The translations under genes and the position numbers were made by a program. From contig DAOWFB010000146.1 in assembly GCA_030638205.1 (NCBI GenBank), positions 1 through 22,826 of the forward strand: a stretch of 22,826 bases of DNA. The letters are read 5' to 3'. The notes under the pieces are model-generated. The model was not told where the DNA came from. It did no database searches and was given only the letters and a program-made list of their open reading frames with translations. Shown here piece by piece: positions 15,674-22,826 of this stretch (position 1 is the first letter of the stretch; every line of letters begins with the position of its first letter). This DNA is from Thalassospiraceae bacterium. Its GTDB lineage: Bacteria > Pseudomonadota > Alphaproteobacteria > Rhodospirillales > Magnetovibrionaceae.

Positions 15674-16204
15674 ATGAACAATATTGTTAAGCTAAGATTG
15701 TTTGGCCTAGCACTGGCTTTGACAATTCTTATTGTGGATCAACTTTCCAAGTGGTGGATTTTGACCGATATAATGGCCATACCTACGGTCATTCGTATTA
15801 CCTCATTTTTTAATATTGTTCTTGCGTGGAACCGGGGCATTAGCTTTGGGATGTTTGATAATAATTCATCTTGGGGCAGCTGGGTTCTGATAGCGGTTGC
15901 GCTGGTTATTGTGGTTTTTTTGGCTATATGGCTAATGCGGGGCGAAAGCATGCTTTCGGTTCTGGCAACGGGGTCTATTATTGGTGGTGCGCTAGGTAAT
16001 GTGGTTGACCGAATCCAGCACGGCGCAGTTGTCGATTTCCTCGATTTTCATGTAATGGGAAGCCATTGGCCAGCCTTTAACGTAGCAGATGCCGCCATAT
16101 CCCTAGGTGCAATGGCATTAATTCTCGAGGCCTTGAAGCCAGACCCAGAACAGCCTAAAAATAACAATGATCAGGACGCCAACAATAATCCGGAAAACCC
16201 ATGA
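15674..16204 (+). CDS. lspA: Lipoprotein signal peptidase (signal peptidase II)
   Basis: Inner-membrane aspartyl protease that removes the signal peptide from prolipoproteins after diacylglyceryl transfer. The 176-residue product has four hydrophobic segments. It shows LIVDQLSKWWI (19-29), AWNRGISFGMF (51-61), GNVVDRIQHGAVVDFLDF (108-125) with catalytic Asp121, and FNVADAAIS (135-143) with catalytic Asp139. The C-terminal 20 residues form an Asn/Asp/Pro-rich hydrophilic tail that is not part of the fold. ATG 15674 gives the usual N-terminus. TTG 15662, overlapping the ileS stop as TTGA, would add four residues and couple translation, and cannot be excluded. The stop overlaps the start of the DUF3035 lipoprotein, a likely LspA substrate. 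Confidence 0.96.
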   Translation: MNNIVKLRLFGLALALTILIVDQLSKWWILTDIMAIPTVIRITSFFNIVLAWNRGISFGMFDNNSSWGSWVLIAVALVIVVFLAIWLMRGESMLSVLATGSIIGGALGNVVDRIQHGAVVDFLDFHVMGSHWPAFNVADAAISLGAMALILEALKPDPEQPKNNNDQDANNNPENP

Positions 16205-16770
16205 ATATATCAGTAATTAAAAGCACAGCTATAATTTGCCTTATCATTGCCGCAGGCGTTGTTTCTGGCTGCGCCGATACCAGGCGTGCGCTTATCAAGG
16301 AAAAAGGCGCACCTGATGAGTTTGAGGTTTATACCCGTGCGCCACTTTCTTTGCCGCCTGATTTTGGGTTACGCCCGCCAGCAGAACCGGGAACAGAGGT
16401 GCGTAGCGTTGACGACCCAACAACTCAGGCCCGCATCGCGGTAACCGGAAAACAGCCACAGCAGCAAAAGATAATTGCATCAAGCCCCGGCATGGCCGCA
16501 ATTTATTCGCGTAGCGGTGTTGGCGGTACCGAGCCTAATATCCGGAAATTATTAGAACGTGAATCGTCGACATTTGCCACCGAGGATATAACGGCAATGG
16601 ATAGGATAATGCTTAGCGACGAAGAGCTAAGCAGAGGTGCAGTGATAGACCCGACGCTGGAATCCGAACGCCTTCGTGACAATAAAGCCAAGGGCATTCC
16701 GCTTAACGAAGGTGACATTCCCAAAATTGAACGCAAAAAGCCACGCCTGCTAGACGGCGTATTTAACTAA
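16201..16770 (+). CDS. DUF3035-type outer-membrane-bound lipoprotein
   Basis: Small envelope lipoprotein of the alphaproteobacterial DUF3035 group; the precise function is unknown to me. The signal peptide has a hydrophobic core followed by the lipobox VSGC with lipidated Cys24, so LspA, encoded just upstream with a 4-base ATGA overlap, should process it. The mature part of the 189-residue protein is predicted mostly disordered and hydrophilic. The conserved-looking start is RRALIKEKGAPDEFEVYTRAPLSLPPDF (about 28-55), which is the diagnostic stretch, and the end is a charged KKPRLLDGVFN. Translational coupling to lspA suggests linked expression of the enzyme and this substrate. Family naming is from memory of the motif, not a search. 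Confidence 0.85.
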   Translation: MNISVIKSTAIICLIIAAGVVSGCADTRRALIKEKGAPDEFEVYTRAPLSLPPDFGLRPPAEPGTEVRSVDDPTTQARIAVTGKQPQQQKIIASSPGMAAIYSRSGVGGTEPNIRKLLERESSTFATEDITAMDRIMLSDEELSRGAVIDPTLESERLRDNKAKGIPLNEGDIPKIERKKPRLLDGVFN

Positions 16771-16853
16771 CTAAACCGCCATTTATGTATTGGCGTAATT
16801 TCTGCACAGTTTTTTGCCTTTATCCGGCCCTATTTATAAGGTCAATTACGAGC

Positions 16854-18206
16854 ATGCGTATTTTAATTGCCCTAAATGTTGCATTTTTAATGTTCGTATT
16901 TGCCTATGGTAATGCGCGGGCGGAAGTATTCTCACCTACTAAATTTACTCTGGATAACGGTTTGCAGGTGGTGGTTGTTTCAAACCACAGATCGCCTGTT
17001 GTTATGCAGATGCTTTGGTATCGGGTTGGCTCCATAGACGAGCCGCAGGGTAAAAGCGGAATAGCGCATTTACTTGAACATTTAATGTTCAAGGGAACAG
17101 CTAGCCATCCTAATGGTGAATTTTCAAAAATGGTTGCCAGAAATGGCGGCAATGAAAACGCTTTTACTTCGTTTGATTATACCGGATACCACCAGACAGT
17201 TTCCGCTGACAGGTTGGAAATGATTATGGAGCTTGAGGCCGATCGCATGAACGCGCTTGTTTTAAACGAGGCCGACATAGAAACAGAAATCGATGTAATT
17301 CTAGAAGAGCGTCGCCAGCGCATAGGAAACAATCCATCGGGTAAATTACGATTAAAGCTGGGTGCAGAATTATTTCCAAATGGCCATCCTTATGGTCGCC
17401 CGGTAATAGGGTGGGAAGGTGAAATAAAATCTGTAACCAGATCAGATATTTTGGATTTTTATAAAAAATACTATGTACCATCCAACGCCATATTAGTAAT
17501 TGTTGGCGATGTTGAACCTGAAGCTGTACGTAAATTGGCAAATAAATATTATGGCCCCATCAATAACGCAAAGACACCGCCTCGCCCTTTGCTTGGAATG
17601 CCCGATGCTCCAAAATCAGGCGAGGTAATTGTGCGTGATGCACGGGTTGGTCAGCCGGCATGGAGCCTTAGTGTAATTGCGCCATCACTCGGCAGCAGTA
17701 ATGCTGGGAGGGTTGCTGCGTTTGAGGTGCTGGCACAAGTCCTTGGCGGCGGCACAACGTCCCGGCTTTATAGGGCCTTGGTTATTGGTGATGGCAAAGT
17801 GGTTTCCGCGGGCGCCGGTTATTCTTCCGACCCCATGGGGCCGGGCCGATTTGTTTTTTATGCAAGCCCCAAGCCAGGTGCAAAGCTGGATGCAATTGCA
17901 AACGACATTGAGAAAGAACTTAAAAAACTTATCAAAAATGGGTTAACGTCCGGCGAACTTGGGCGAGTAAAAAAACGCATGTTAGCCGATGCTATTTATG
18001 TGCGCGATAGCCTTAAATCCAGCGCATGGGCATTGGGCGGGGCATTAGCCGCAGGGCATAAAATAAGCGACGTAGAAGAATGGCCGAATAATATCAAAAA
18101 CATAAACGAAGCAGATGTTATTTCTGCGGCAAAGCAAATATTTAACGAAAAAAGAAAAGTAACCGCAAAATTATTGCCAGCGCAAAATAATGGTAAAGGC
18201 GGTTGA
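16854..18206 (+). CDS. M16-family zinc metallopeptidase, catalytic member of a pair (exported)
   Basis: Pitrilysin/insulinase-family protease predicted to act in the periplasm. From ATG 16854 the protein has 450 residues and a clean signal peptide, with cleavage after AYGNARA (residue 23). An upstream in-frame ATG at 16785 would add 23 residues and a second hydrophobic stretch, which spoils the signal, so I reject it. The inverted zinc motif is intact: His72-Leu-Leu-Glu75-His76 in AHLLEHLMFKGT. The downstream glutamate expected as third ligand lies in ILEERRQR near 151. FDYTGYHQTVS and the C-terminal half (GGGTTSRLYRALV) follow the M16 two-domain plan. The second M16 gene starts two bases after the stop, and the products probably form a heterodimer, as in other two-gene M16B systems. 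Substrates are unknown. Confidence 0.92.
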   Translation: MRILIALNVAFLMFVFAYGNARAEVFSPTKFTLDNGLQVVVVSNHRSPVVMQMLWYRVGSIDEPQGKSGIAHLLEHLMFKGTASHPNGEFSKMVARNGGNENAFTSFDYTGYHQTVSADRLEMIMELEADRMNALVLNEADIETEIDVILEERRQRIGNNPSGKLRLKLGAELFPNGHPYGRPVIGWEGEIKSVTRSDILDFYKKYYVPSNAILVIVGDVEPEAVRKLANKYYGPINNAKTPPRPLLGMPDAPKSGEVIVRDARVGQPAWSLSVIAPSLGSSNAGRVAAFEVLAQVLGGGTTSRLYRALVIGDGKVVSAGAGYSSDPMGPGRFVFYASPKPGAKLDAIANDIEKELKKLIKNGLTSGELGRVKKRMLADAIYVRDSLKSSAWALGGALAAGHKISDVEEWPNNIKNINEADVISAAKQIFNEKRKVTAKLLPAQNNGKGG

Positions 18207-18208
18207 TT

Positions 18209-19531
18209 ATGACAAAGCGAATTATATCATTTTTTCTTTTTATGTTTGTTGTCGCTGGTTCCGCTAATGCATTTGCAGCCACGGTGCAGGAAGTTAAAAG
18301 TAAGGGCGGAATAACCGCATGGTTAATAGAAGATCATGCAAACCCTGTTATTTCCGTGCGTTTTTTATTCAAGGGTGGGGTCGCGCTTGACCCAGTTGGC
18401 AAGGAAGGTTTGGCAAATCTGATATCGGGCTTGCTCGACGAAGGTGCCGGCCACCTTGATAGCCAATCATTTCAAGCCCGCCTAGAAGATGAAGCAATTT
18501 CCTTGCGCTTTAGTGCATCAAAAGATTCTTTTTCTGGAACACTAAAAACCCTTAGCCAAAATCTTGGCTCTGCAACCGAACTTTTAAACCTTGCGTTGAC
18601 CCAGCCCCGCTTTGATACAGAGCCAGTTGAACGTATTCGCGCACAAATATTGGCATCGATAAGGCGTGATATGGAGCGGCCACAATCAATTGCCATGAAC
18701 GAAGTATTTGAAAGTTTGTTTGCGGGTCATGGTTATGGTCGGCGCACCAATGGAACCGCCGAAAGCATTTCAGCCATAATGCAAGGTGACTTAAGAAATT
18801 TTGTCAAAACCATGTTAGCTAAAGAAAATCTTGTCATTGGCGTTGCCGGTGATATTGGGCCAGGTGCTTTATCCAAATTTCTTGATGATGCCTTTGGTGC
18901 GCTGCCAGATATGCCAAATGTAAAAACTGCTGCAGAGGTAAAGCCAAAATTAAATGGTAGGATAAAAGTAATTGAAACAGATATTCCGCAAAGTGTAATA
19001 ATTTTTACCGAAAGCGGTATAAAACGCGATGATCCTGATTTTTATGCCGCATTGGTAATGAACCATATACTTGGCGGCGGCAGCTTTACCTCGAGGTTAT
19101 ATAATGAAGTTCGCGAAAAACGCGGGCTGGCTTATTCAATCTCTACCAGCGTCTACCCCTTTGATCATGCGGGGTTAATTTTTGGTCATGTCGGAACTGA
19201 AAATTCGCGCGTGAAGGAGACTATAAAAATAATAAAAGATGAATGGGCGCACATGGCGAAAGATGGTGCAACCGCAACCGAACTTGCAGATGCCAAAACA
19301 TATCTAAGCGGTGCTTTCCCCCTTCGTTTTACCTCATCAGGTGCCATTGCCGGAATACTTGTCGGCATGCAGGCGAGTGACTTAGGGATAGATTACCTAG
19401 ATCGACGCAAATCATACATAGATGCGGTAGGTAAAAAAGATGTCCTTAATGTGGCCCGACGCCTTTTAAACCCAGATCAGCTTGATATTGTGGTGGTTGG
19501 CAAGCCCGAAGGACTTTTGTCCACACCTTAA
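18209..19531 (+). CDS. M16-family peptidase homologue lacking the zinc motif (exported partner)
   Basis: Second member of the pair, 440 residues from ATG 18209, with an AAAGG site nine bases upstream. A TTG at 18203 overlapping the previous stop is possible but less likely. A signal peptide covers about residues 1-23 (cleavage near NAFA). The segment GKEGLANLISGLLDEGAG aligns with the partner's GKSGIAHLLEHLMFKGT, so the zinc residues His, Glu and His are replaced by Asn70, Ser73 and Gly74. It therefore cannot be a standard M16 catalyst. The C-terminal part keeps the conserved GGGSFTSRLYNEVREKRGLAYS, which in inactive M16 partners helps bind substrate for the active subunit. By analogy with mitochondrial processing peptidase and other split M16B enzymes, it likely completes the protease encoded just upstream. 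Confidence 0.91.
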   Translation: MTKRIISFFLFMFVVAGSANAFAATVQEVKSKGGITAWLIEDHANPVISVRFLFKGGVALDPVGKEGLANLISGLLDEGAGHLDSQSFQARLEDEAISLRFSASKDSFSGTLKTLSQNLGSATELLNLALTQPRFDTEPVERIRAQILASIRRDMERPQSIAMNEVFESLFAGHGYGRRTNGTAESISAIMQGDLRNFVKTMLAKENLVIGVAGDIGPGALSKFLDDAFGALPDMPNVKTAAEVKPKLNGRIKVIETDIPQSVIIFTESGIKRDDPDFYAALVMNHILGGGSFTSRLYNEVREKRGLAYSISTSVYPFDHAGLIFGHVGTENSRVKETIKIIKDEWAHMAKDGATATELADAKTYLSGAFPLRFTSSGAIAGILVGMQASDLGIDYLDRRKSYIDAVGKKDVLNVARRLLNPDQLDIVVVGKPEGLLSTP

Positions 19532-19621
19532 AAGACGATATTTTTTACCTATTTTGAGGTGGCTTTTGGGTATGATAGTCTGGAAATTGAAAATATATTT
19601 TAGGCCAAGGGGGCTCACAGG

Positions 19622-19636
19622 GGGCCCAAGAGGCCC
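19622..19636 (+). other. Small GC-rich hairpin before the pgi ribosome-binding site
   Basis: GGGCC and GGCCC flank a CAAGA loop, forming a perfect 5-bp stem. It ends nine bases before the AAGGGAGGGG ribosome-binding region of pgi and lies in a locally G-rich stretch that also repeats GGCCCAAG. The structure is visible; any role in translation control is inferred. Confidence 0.35.
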
Positions 19637-19659
19637 AAGGCACTAAGGGAGGGGCGTTG

Positions 19660-20964
19660 GTGCTGTACCAGCAAATAATTGATGATTGCTTTGAATCTCG
19701 CGTTGGCAAAAATGGCCTTAGCGAAGGTGATTTGGCTGAATTCAAAGTAAAAAGCAAAGATATAATTTCTAAATTAAAGCAAAGTCAGCAAGATGGCTCG
19801 TTGGCGCTATTAAATATTTGCACCCGAGAAGACGATATTGCCCAAATAGAAAGTGTGGCAATTCGTTACCGAGAAAAATTCAACGATGTGGTTATTCTTG
19901 GTACTGGCGGTTCGTCCCTTGGCGGGCAGGCACTTTACGCCCTTGCCGATAGCGGCTTCGGCCCGCGCTTAGGCGGACCGAAACTCCATTTTATTGATAA
20001 TGTTGATCCCGACACGTTCGAGCTAATGATTAGTCAGCTAGATTTAGCTAAAACCGGTTTTATAGTTATTTCCAAATCAGGCTCGACCGCTGAAACCGTG
20101 GCACAGTTTATAGTTTGCCTTGAAGCACTAATGGCAAAACGTGGCCGTTCAAAAGCATCAGGCCATGCATTGGTAATTACCGAACCTGGAATAAATCCAC
20201 TACGCTCGCTTGCCAACCGTCTCAATCTGCCGGTTATTGACCACGACACCAATATTGGTGGTCGTTTTTCTGTGCTTTCGGTGGTTGGGTTATTGCCCGC
20301 ACTTATTGCAGGGCTTGATGTGCAAGCGGTGCGCCGGGGGGCAAAGCTGGTGCTTGATGAGACATTAAATAGTGATAATCCAGAAAACAGCCCACCTGCT
20401 ATGGGGGCCGCCATAAAGGTTGCAATGGTTAAAAAGAAAAACATAGCAAACACGGTTTTAATGCCATATGTGGACAGGCTAGCGCCATTTGCTTTGTGGT
20501 TTCGTCAACTGTGGGCGGAAAGTCTTGGTAAAAATGGTTCCGGTTCAACCCCCATACGCGCCCTTGGTACCCGCGACCAGCATAGCCAGATGCAGTTATA
20601 CCTTGATGGGCCCAAGGATAAAATATTTACCCTTATACTTATGAATGTAGCGGGCCGTGGCAGGTTAATCTCCACCGCACTGGTCAAGGAAGATGACCTT
20701 TCATATTTACAAGGCAGCCACATGGGCGATTTATTGGATGCCGAACAGCGGGCAACCGCAATTACGCTGGTAAAAAATGGATGCCCATTAAGACTTTTCA
20801 TGCTTGAAAAACTTGATGAAGAAGTTCTGGGTGGGCTTTTCATGCATTTCATGTTGGAAACAATAATTTCTGCTGGTCTTTTGGGGGTAAATGCATTTGA
20901 TCAGCCAGCGGTTGAAGAAGGAAAAATCCTCACCCGTGAATTTCTTTCAGGCAACGCCAGCTAA
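19660..20964 (+). CDS. pgi: Glucose-6-phosphate isomerase, short form
   Basis: Interconverts glucose-6-phosphate and fructose-6-phosphate, linking gluconeogenesis and the Entner-Doudoroff or pentose pathways. At 434 residues it is shorter than the roughly 550-residue E. coli enzyme but has both SIS domains. Sugar-phosphate-binding segments are LGTGGSSLGGQAL, SKSGSTAET and GGRFSVLSVVGL. The catalytic region has LWAESLGKNG, GTRDQHSQMQLYLDG and NAFDQPAVEEGK. I choose GTG 19660: a strong GGAGG lies seven bases upstream, whereas the adjacent TTG 19657 would be only four bases from it. No ATG is available before the next in-frame stop at 19588. The 128-base gap after the M16 pair suggests its own promoter, although I could not define one. 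The gene converges on rsmD, with ten bases between the stops. Confidence 0.94.
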   Translation: MLYQQIIDDCFESRVGKNGLSEGDLAEFKVKSKDIISKLKQSQQDGSLALLNICTREDDIAQIESVAIRYREKFNDVVILGTGGSSLGGQALYALADSGFGPRLGGPKLHFIDNVDPDTFELMISQLDLAKTGFIVISKSGSTAETVAQFIVCLEALMAKRGRSKASGHALVITEPGINPLRSLANRLNLPVIDHDTNIGGRFSVLSVVGLLPALIAGLDVQAVRRGAKLVLDETLNSDNPENSPPAMGAAIKVAMVKKKNIANTVLMPYVDRLAPFALWFRQLWAESLGKNGSGSTPIRALGTRDQHSQMQLYLDGPKDKIFTLILMNVAGRGRLISTALVKEDDLSYLQGSHMGDLLDAEQRATAITLVKNGCPLRLFMLEKLDEEVLGGLFMHFMLETIISAGLLGVNAFDQPAVEEGKILTREFLSGNAS

Positions 20965-20974
20965 TCAATAATAT

Positions 20975-21565
20975 TTAAGTGAATTTTATAAAAACCGTTT
21001 TGGCCGCGCCGATGGTTTTTTCTTTTATGGTTTCAAATTCCGCCGGTGGCGTAAATTCTTCGTCTTTGCCGACCTCAACAATTGCAATGCTGCCCGGTTT
21101 GAACCAGCCTTTTAAGACCAGCCGTTCCAGTGCAATTTGGCTTAGGCCTTTGCCATAGGGGGCATCAAGAAATGCCACATCAACCGGCCCACCCGGGGGC
21201 GGCGGGGTTCTTTCGGCGGGGCTGGAAATAATGGTCGTGGCATCATTTTCGCCCAATGTTGAAATGTTGTTTTTTAATGTAGCGATGGCCGCCCTGCCAG
21301 TTTCAATAAAAATACAAGATTTAGCACCTCTGGAAATGGCCTCAAGCCCCAATGCCCCGGTTCCGGCAAAAACATCCACAACCCGTGCGTCGTTTAATGA
21401 TGCTCCATCAATATCTTTAATGCCATTAATTCCATTAATACCATTAATTCCGTGGGCCAATATATTGAAAATGGTTTCCCGCGCCCGGTCAGATGTGGGT
21501 CGGGTAATCCTGCCGTTGGGTGCCTCAAGGGTTTTACCCTTATGTTTTCCCGCGACTATTCGCAT
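20975..21565 (-). CDS. rsmD: 16S rRNA (guanine(966)-N2)-methyltransferase RsmD
   Basis: Uses S-adenosylmethionine to methylate N2 of G966 in 16S rRNA. The 196-residue product has the usual start MRIVAGKHKGKTL and the RPTSDRARETIFNIL segment. The cofactor motif is VVDVFAGTGALGLEA (62-76), and ALGLEAISRGA fits the family. Two oddities stand out. The catalytic tetrapeptide normally written DPPY reads Asp134-Ala-Pro-Tyr137. A Gly-Ile-Asn tripeptide is repeated three times at 39-47, encoded by 9-base tandem repeats, between the N-terminal helix and the cofactor motif. The ATG at 21565 overlaps the stop of the pseudouridine synthase gene by one base (TGATG), so translation is coupled and the two form an rRNA-modification operon. 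Confidence 0.94.
   Translation of the reverse strand: MRIVAGKHKGKTLEAPNGRITRPTSDRARETIFNILAHGINGINGINGIKDIDGASLNDARVVDVFAGTGALGLEAISRGAKSCIFIETGRAAIATLKNNISTLGENDATTIISSPAERTPPPPGGPVDVAFLDAPYGKGLSQIALERLVLKGWFKPGSIAIVEVGKDEEFTPPAEFETIKEKTIGAAKTVFIKFT
21416..21451. repeat. 9-bp tandem repeat inside rsmD
   Basis: Four consecutive 9-base units (three near-identical ATTAAT(T/A)CC and one degenerate, as read on the + strand) encode Gly-Ile-Asn repeats in frame on the - strand. Being a multiple of three, changes in copy number would alter loop length without a frameshift. Confidence 0.85.
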
Positions 21566-22539
21566 CAGGGATTCTTGCCCTTACCTTTGCCTTTACCCTT
21601 GTCTGGGCCTTTTTTGGGGCCAGCCTCTTTATTGTTTACAATGGATTTTGCCTTGGCTCTTTCTTTGGCATCGGCCAGCGCCCTTGCTTTTGATTTATCT
21701 CTTAATTTACTACTGGATTTTTTCTTTGGTTTGGCTTTGGCCCACCCGCTGCGGCTGGTTTTTTTGGCTTTGGCGGCGGCTTTTGAATCTACGTCGGTTA
21801 TATCAAGGTTTTTACCCAATTGATCGACCAGCATTTTTCTTGAAACTTCTTTTACTGCGCCGCGCGTTAGGTCGCCCAATTTAAATGGGCCATAATCCAT
21901 GCGAATAAGACGGCTCACCTTTAAGCCCAGATGTTCCAGCACTCGCCTGATTTCTCGGTTTTTGCCTTCGGTTAATACCATCTCTAACCATGCGTTAGAC
22001 CCGGTGCGTTTTTCCAGTTTGGCCTCAATCGGTTCGTAATGTATTCCGTCAACGGTTATACCCTTGGCCAACGATGCTAACCTGTCGTCACTAACGTGGC
22101 CAAAAATACGCACCCGGTAGCGACGTTTCCAGCCCGTTGAGGGTAATTCCAGCCGTCTGGCCAATTCACCATCGTTGGTTAATAACAGTAACCCTTCGGT
22201 GTTGAGATCAAGCCTGCCAACGGAAATAACCCGGGGCAGGTGTTCGGGCATTTTTTCAAAAACCGTAGACCGACCCATGTCATCTTTGTGGCTGGTAACC
22301 AGCCCCGGTGGTTTATGGTAACGCCAAAGCCTTGTTTCACCCTTTTGTCCAAGCTTGCTTCCGTCAACGCTTATGCGTGAAGGGTCATCAACTATGGTGG
22401 CGGGGGTGTTAATGGTTTTACCATCGACCTCGACCCGGCCATCAGATATCCAACGTTCGGCATCCCGGCGCGAACAAAGCCCGGCGCGGGCCATATGCTT
22501 TGCAACGCGCTCACCTTTTACGGCAACTTCATCGTTCAT
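21565..22539 (-). CDS. rluB: RsuA/RluB-family rRNA pseudouridine synthase with long basic tail
   Basis: Isomerises a specific uridine in rRNA to pseudouridine. By overall form it is closest to RluB (23S position 2605), though RsuA or RluE-like specificity cannot be excluded. The 324-residue product starts with an S4 RNA-binding domain (about 10-58, RVAKHMARAGLCSRRDAERWI). The catalytic domain carries Asp111 in the family motif SVGRLDLNTEGLLLLTNDG, and EGKNREIRRVLEHLG (191-205) closes the core. Residues from about 251 on form a 74-residue Lys/Ala/Ser-rich tail that ends in a Gly-Lys repeat and is surely disordered. It may anchor the protein to RNA, a common feature of alphaproteobacterial members. 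ATG 22539 follows a weak GGATAA site. Its stop overlaps the start of rsmD by one base. Confidence 0.92.
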   Translation of the reverse strand: MNDEVAVKGERVAKHMARAGLCSRRDAERWISDGRVEVDGKTINTPATIVDDPSRISVDGSKLGQKGETRLWRYHKPPGLVTSHKDDMGRSTVFEKMPEHLPRVISVGRLDLNTEGLLLLTNDGELARRLELPSTGWKRRYRVRIFGHVSDDRLASLAKGITVDGIHYEPIEAKLEKRTGSNAWLEMVLTEGKNREIRRVLEHLGLKVSRLIRMDYGPFKLGDLTRGAVKEVSRKMLVDQLGKNLDITDVDSKAAAKAKKTSRSGWAKAKPKKKSSSKLRDKSKARALADAKERAKAKSIVNNKEAGPKKGPDKGKGKGKGKNP

Positions 22540-22550
22540 TCGTGTTATCC

Positions 22551-22586
22551 ATTTTATTGGCCATCTTATTGGTCATCGTATTGGCC
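22551..22586. repeat. 12-bp tandem repeat at a gene junction
   Basis: Three adjacent 12-base units on the + strand, ATTTTATTGGCC, ATCTTATTGGTC and ATCGTATTGGCC, span the 3' end of the amidotransferase gene and the gap before the pseudouridine synthase gene. The middle unit contains the amidotransferase stop (22566-22568). Confidence 0.8.
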
Positions 22587-22826
22587 ACTTTGTTCGCGGT
22601 CACGGGCATAGCCGCGGGCGGCTTCAACAAAGGCCGCAAAAATTCGGGTATCAGCATCGGTAATTTCAAACTCTGGGTGCCACTGTACGCCCAAACAAAA
22701 TGCTTGCTCTGGCGCTTCTATGCCCTCGATTGTTCCATCGGGCGCACGCGCATTTATTTTTAATGTTGCAGGCTCATCCTTTGCCGCCTGATGGTGGGCG
22801 CTGTTAACGCCAATTTCATCTAAGCC
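22566..22826 (-). CDS. Class I glutamine amidotransferase / gamma-glutamyl-GABA hydrolase-like (PuuD, C26), C-terminal part
   Basis: The frame is open from the right edge of the window to a TAA at 22566-22568, giving 86 C-terminal residues; the start lies outside. It shows VNSAHHQAAK followed by LGVQWHPEFE, where the His and Glu complete the Cys-His-Glu triad of class I glutamine amidotransferases. The end, FAAFVEAARGYARDRE, is typical of the PuuD/peptidase C26 group. Those enzymes hydrolyse gamma-glutamyl amides such as gamma-glutamyl-GABA in putrescine breakdown. The catalytic Cys is not in view, and other C26 members with different substrates are possible. It reads toward the pseudouridine synthase gene, 26 bases away. 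Confidence 0.85.
   Translation of the reverse strand, partial: GLDEIGVNSAHHQAAKDEPATLKINARAPDGTIEGIEAPEQAFCLGVQWHPEFEITDADTRIFAAFVEAARGYARDREQSGQYDDQ

Noticed and set aside
16785..16853. Longer start for the first M16 protease
   Set aside because: It would add a Cys/Trp-rich segment with an extra hydrophobic stretch ahead of an otherwise clean signal peptide at 16854.
20034..20453. 139-codon open frame on the - strand inside pgi
   Set aside because: Antisense to conserved SIS-domain motifs; no ribosome-binding site or recognisable content.
21231..21884. 217-codon open frame on the + strand opposite rsmD and the pseudouridine synthase
   Set aside because: Low-complexity Leu/Pro product that mirrors the Lys-rich tail on the other strand; both real genes have clear motifs.

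Overview
The window looks like ordinary chromosome from an alphaproteobacterium, most likely a Rhodospirillales-type lineage with moderate GC. The assignment rests on the gene content: coq7 (ubiquinone synthesis), a DUF3035 lipoprotein next to lspA, a paired set of M16 proteases, a short-form glucose-6-phosphate isomerase, and a YqaA/DedA-dsbB-coq7 cluster. It is inferred from protein style and gene order; no rRNA is present to confirm it. Genes are tightly packed and lie on both strands.

Layout. Positions 1-3360 (+) hold the 3' end of nadE, then gltX and cysS. A short 33-bp tandem repeat follows, then a convergent uncharacterised gene (3447-3947, -) whose last residues resemble the CheY-binding peptide of FliM. 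From 4238 to 6665 (+) are cimA (citramalate synthase, isoleucine route) and a TrmJ-type tRNA methyltransferase. From 8353 back to 6668 (-) runs a compact yqaA-dsbB-coq7 cluster. A tRNA-Leu(CAA) gene with its own recognisable promoter sits at 8522-8608 (+).

Immediately after the tRNA comes the most unusual part of the window. It is a two-gene sensory cassette (8646-11287, +): an exported protein of unknown family that is an internal duplication, translationally coupled through a GTGA overlap to a membrane-bound hybrid histidine kinase. The rest of the + strand to 20964 is largely housekeeping: a MaoC-like hydratase, ribF, ileS, lspA, the DUF3035 lipoprotein, two M16 peptidases (one with an intact HxxEH zinc site, one without) and pgi. 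Several of these junctions overlap or are only a few bases wide, so long co-transcripts are likely. The window ends with a - strand group: the 3' end of a class I glutamine amidotransferase (PuuD-like hydrolase), an RsuA/RluB-type pseudouridine synthase and rsmD.

Functionally, most genes serve translation (gltX, cysS, ileS, tRNA-Leu, trmJ, rsmD, rluB-like) and cofactor or envelope biogenesis (nadE, ribF, coq7, dsbB, lspA, lipoprotein, M16 pair). I found no insertion sequence, prophage, CRISPR array or defence system. The best candidates for undescribed biology are the duplicated periplasmic protein plus hybrid kinase, and the small protein with the FliM-like tail.
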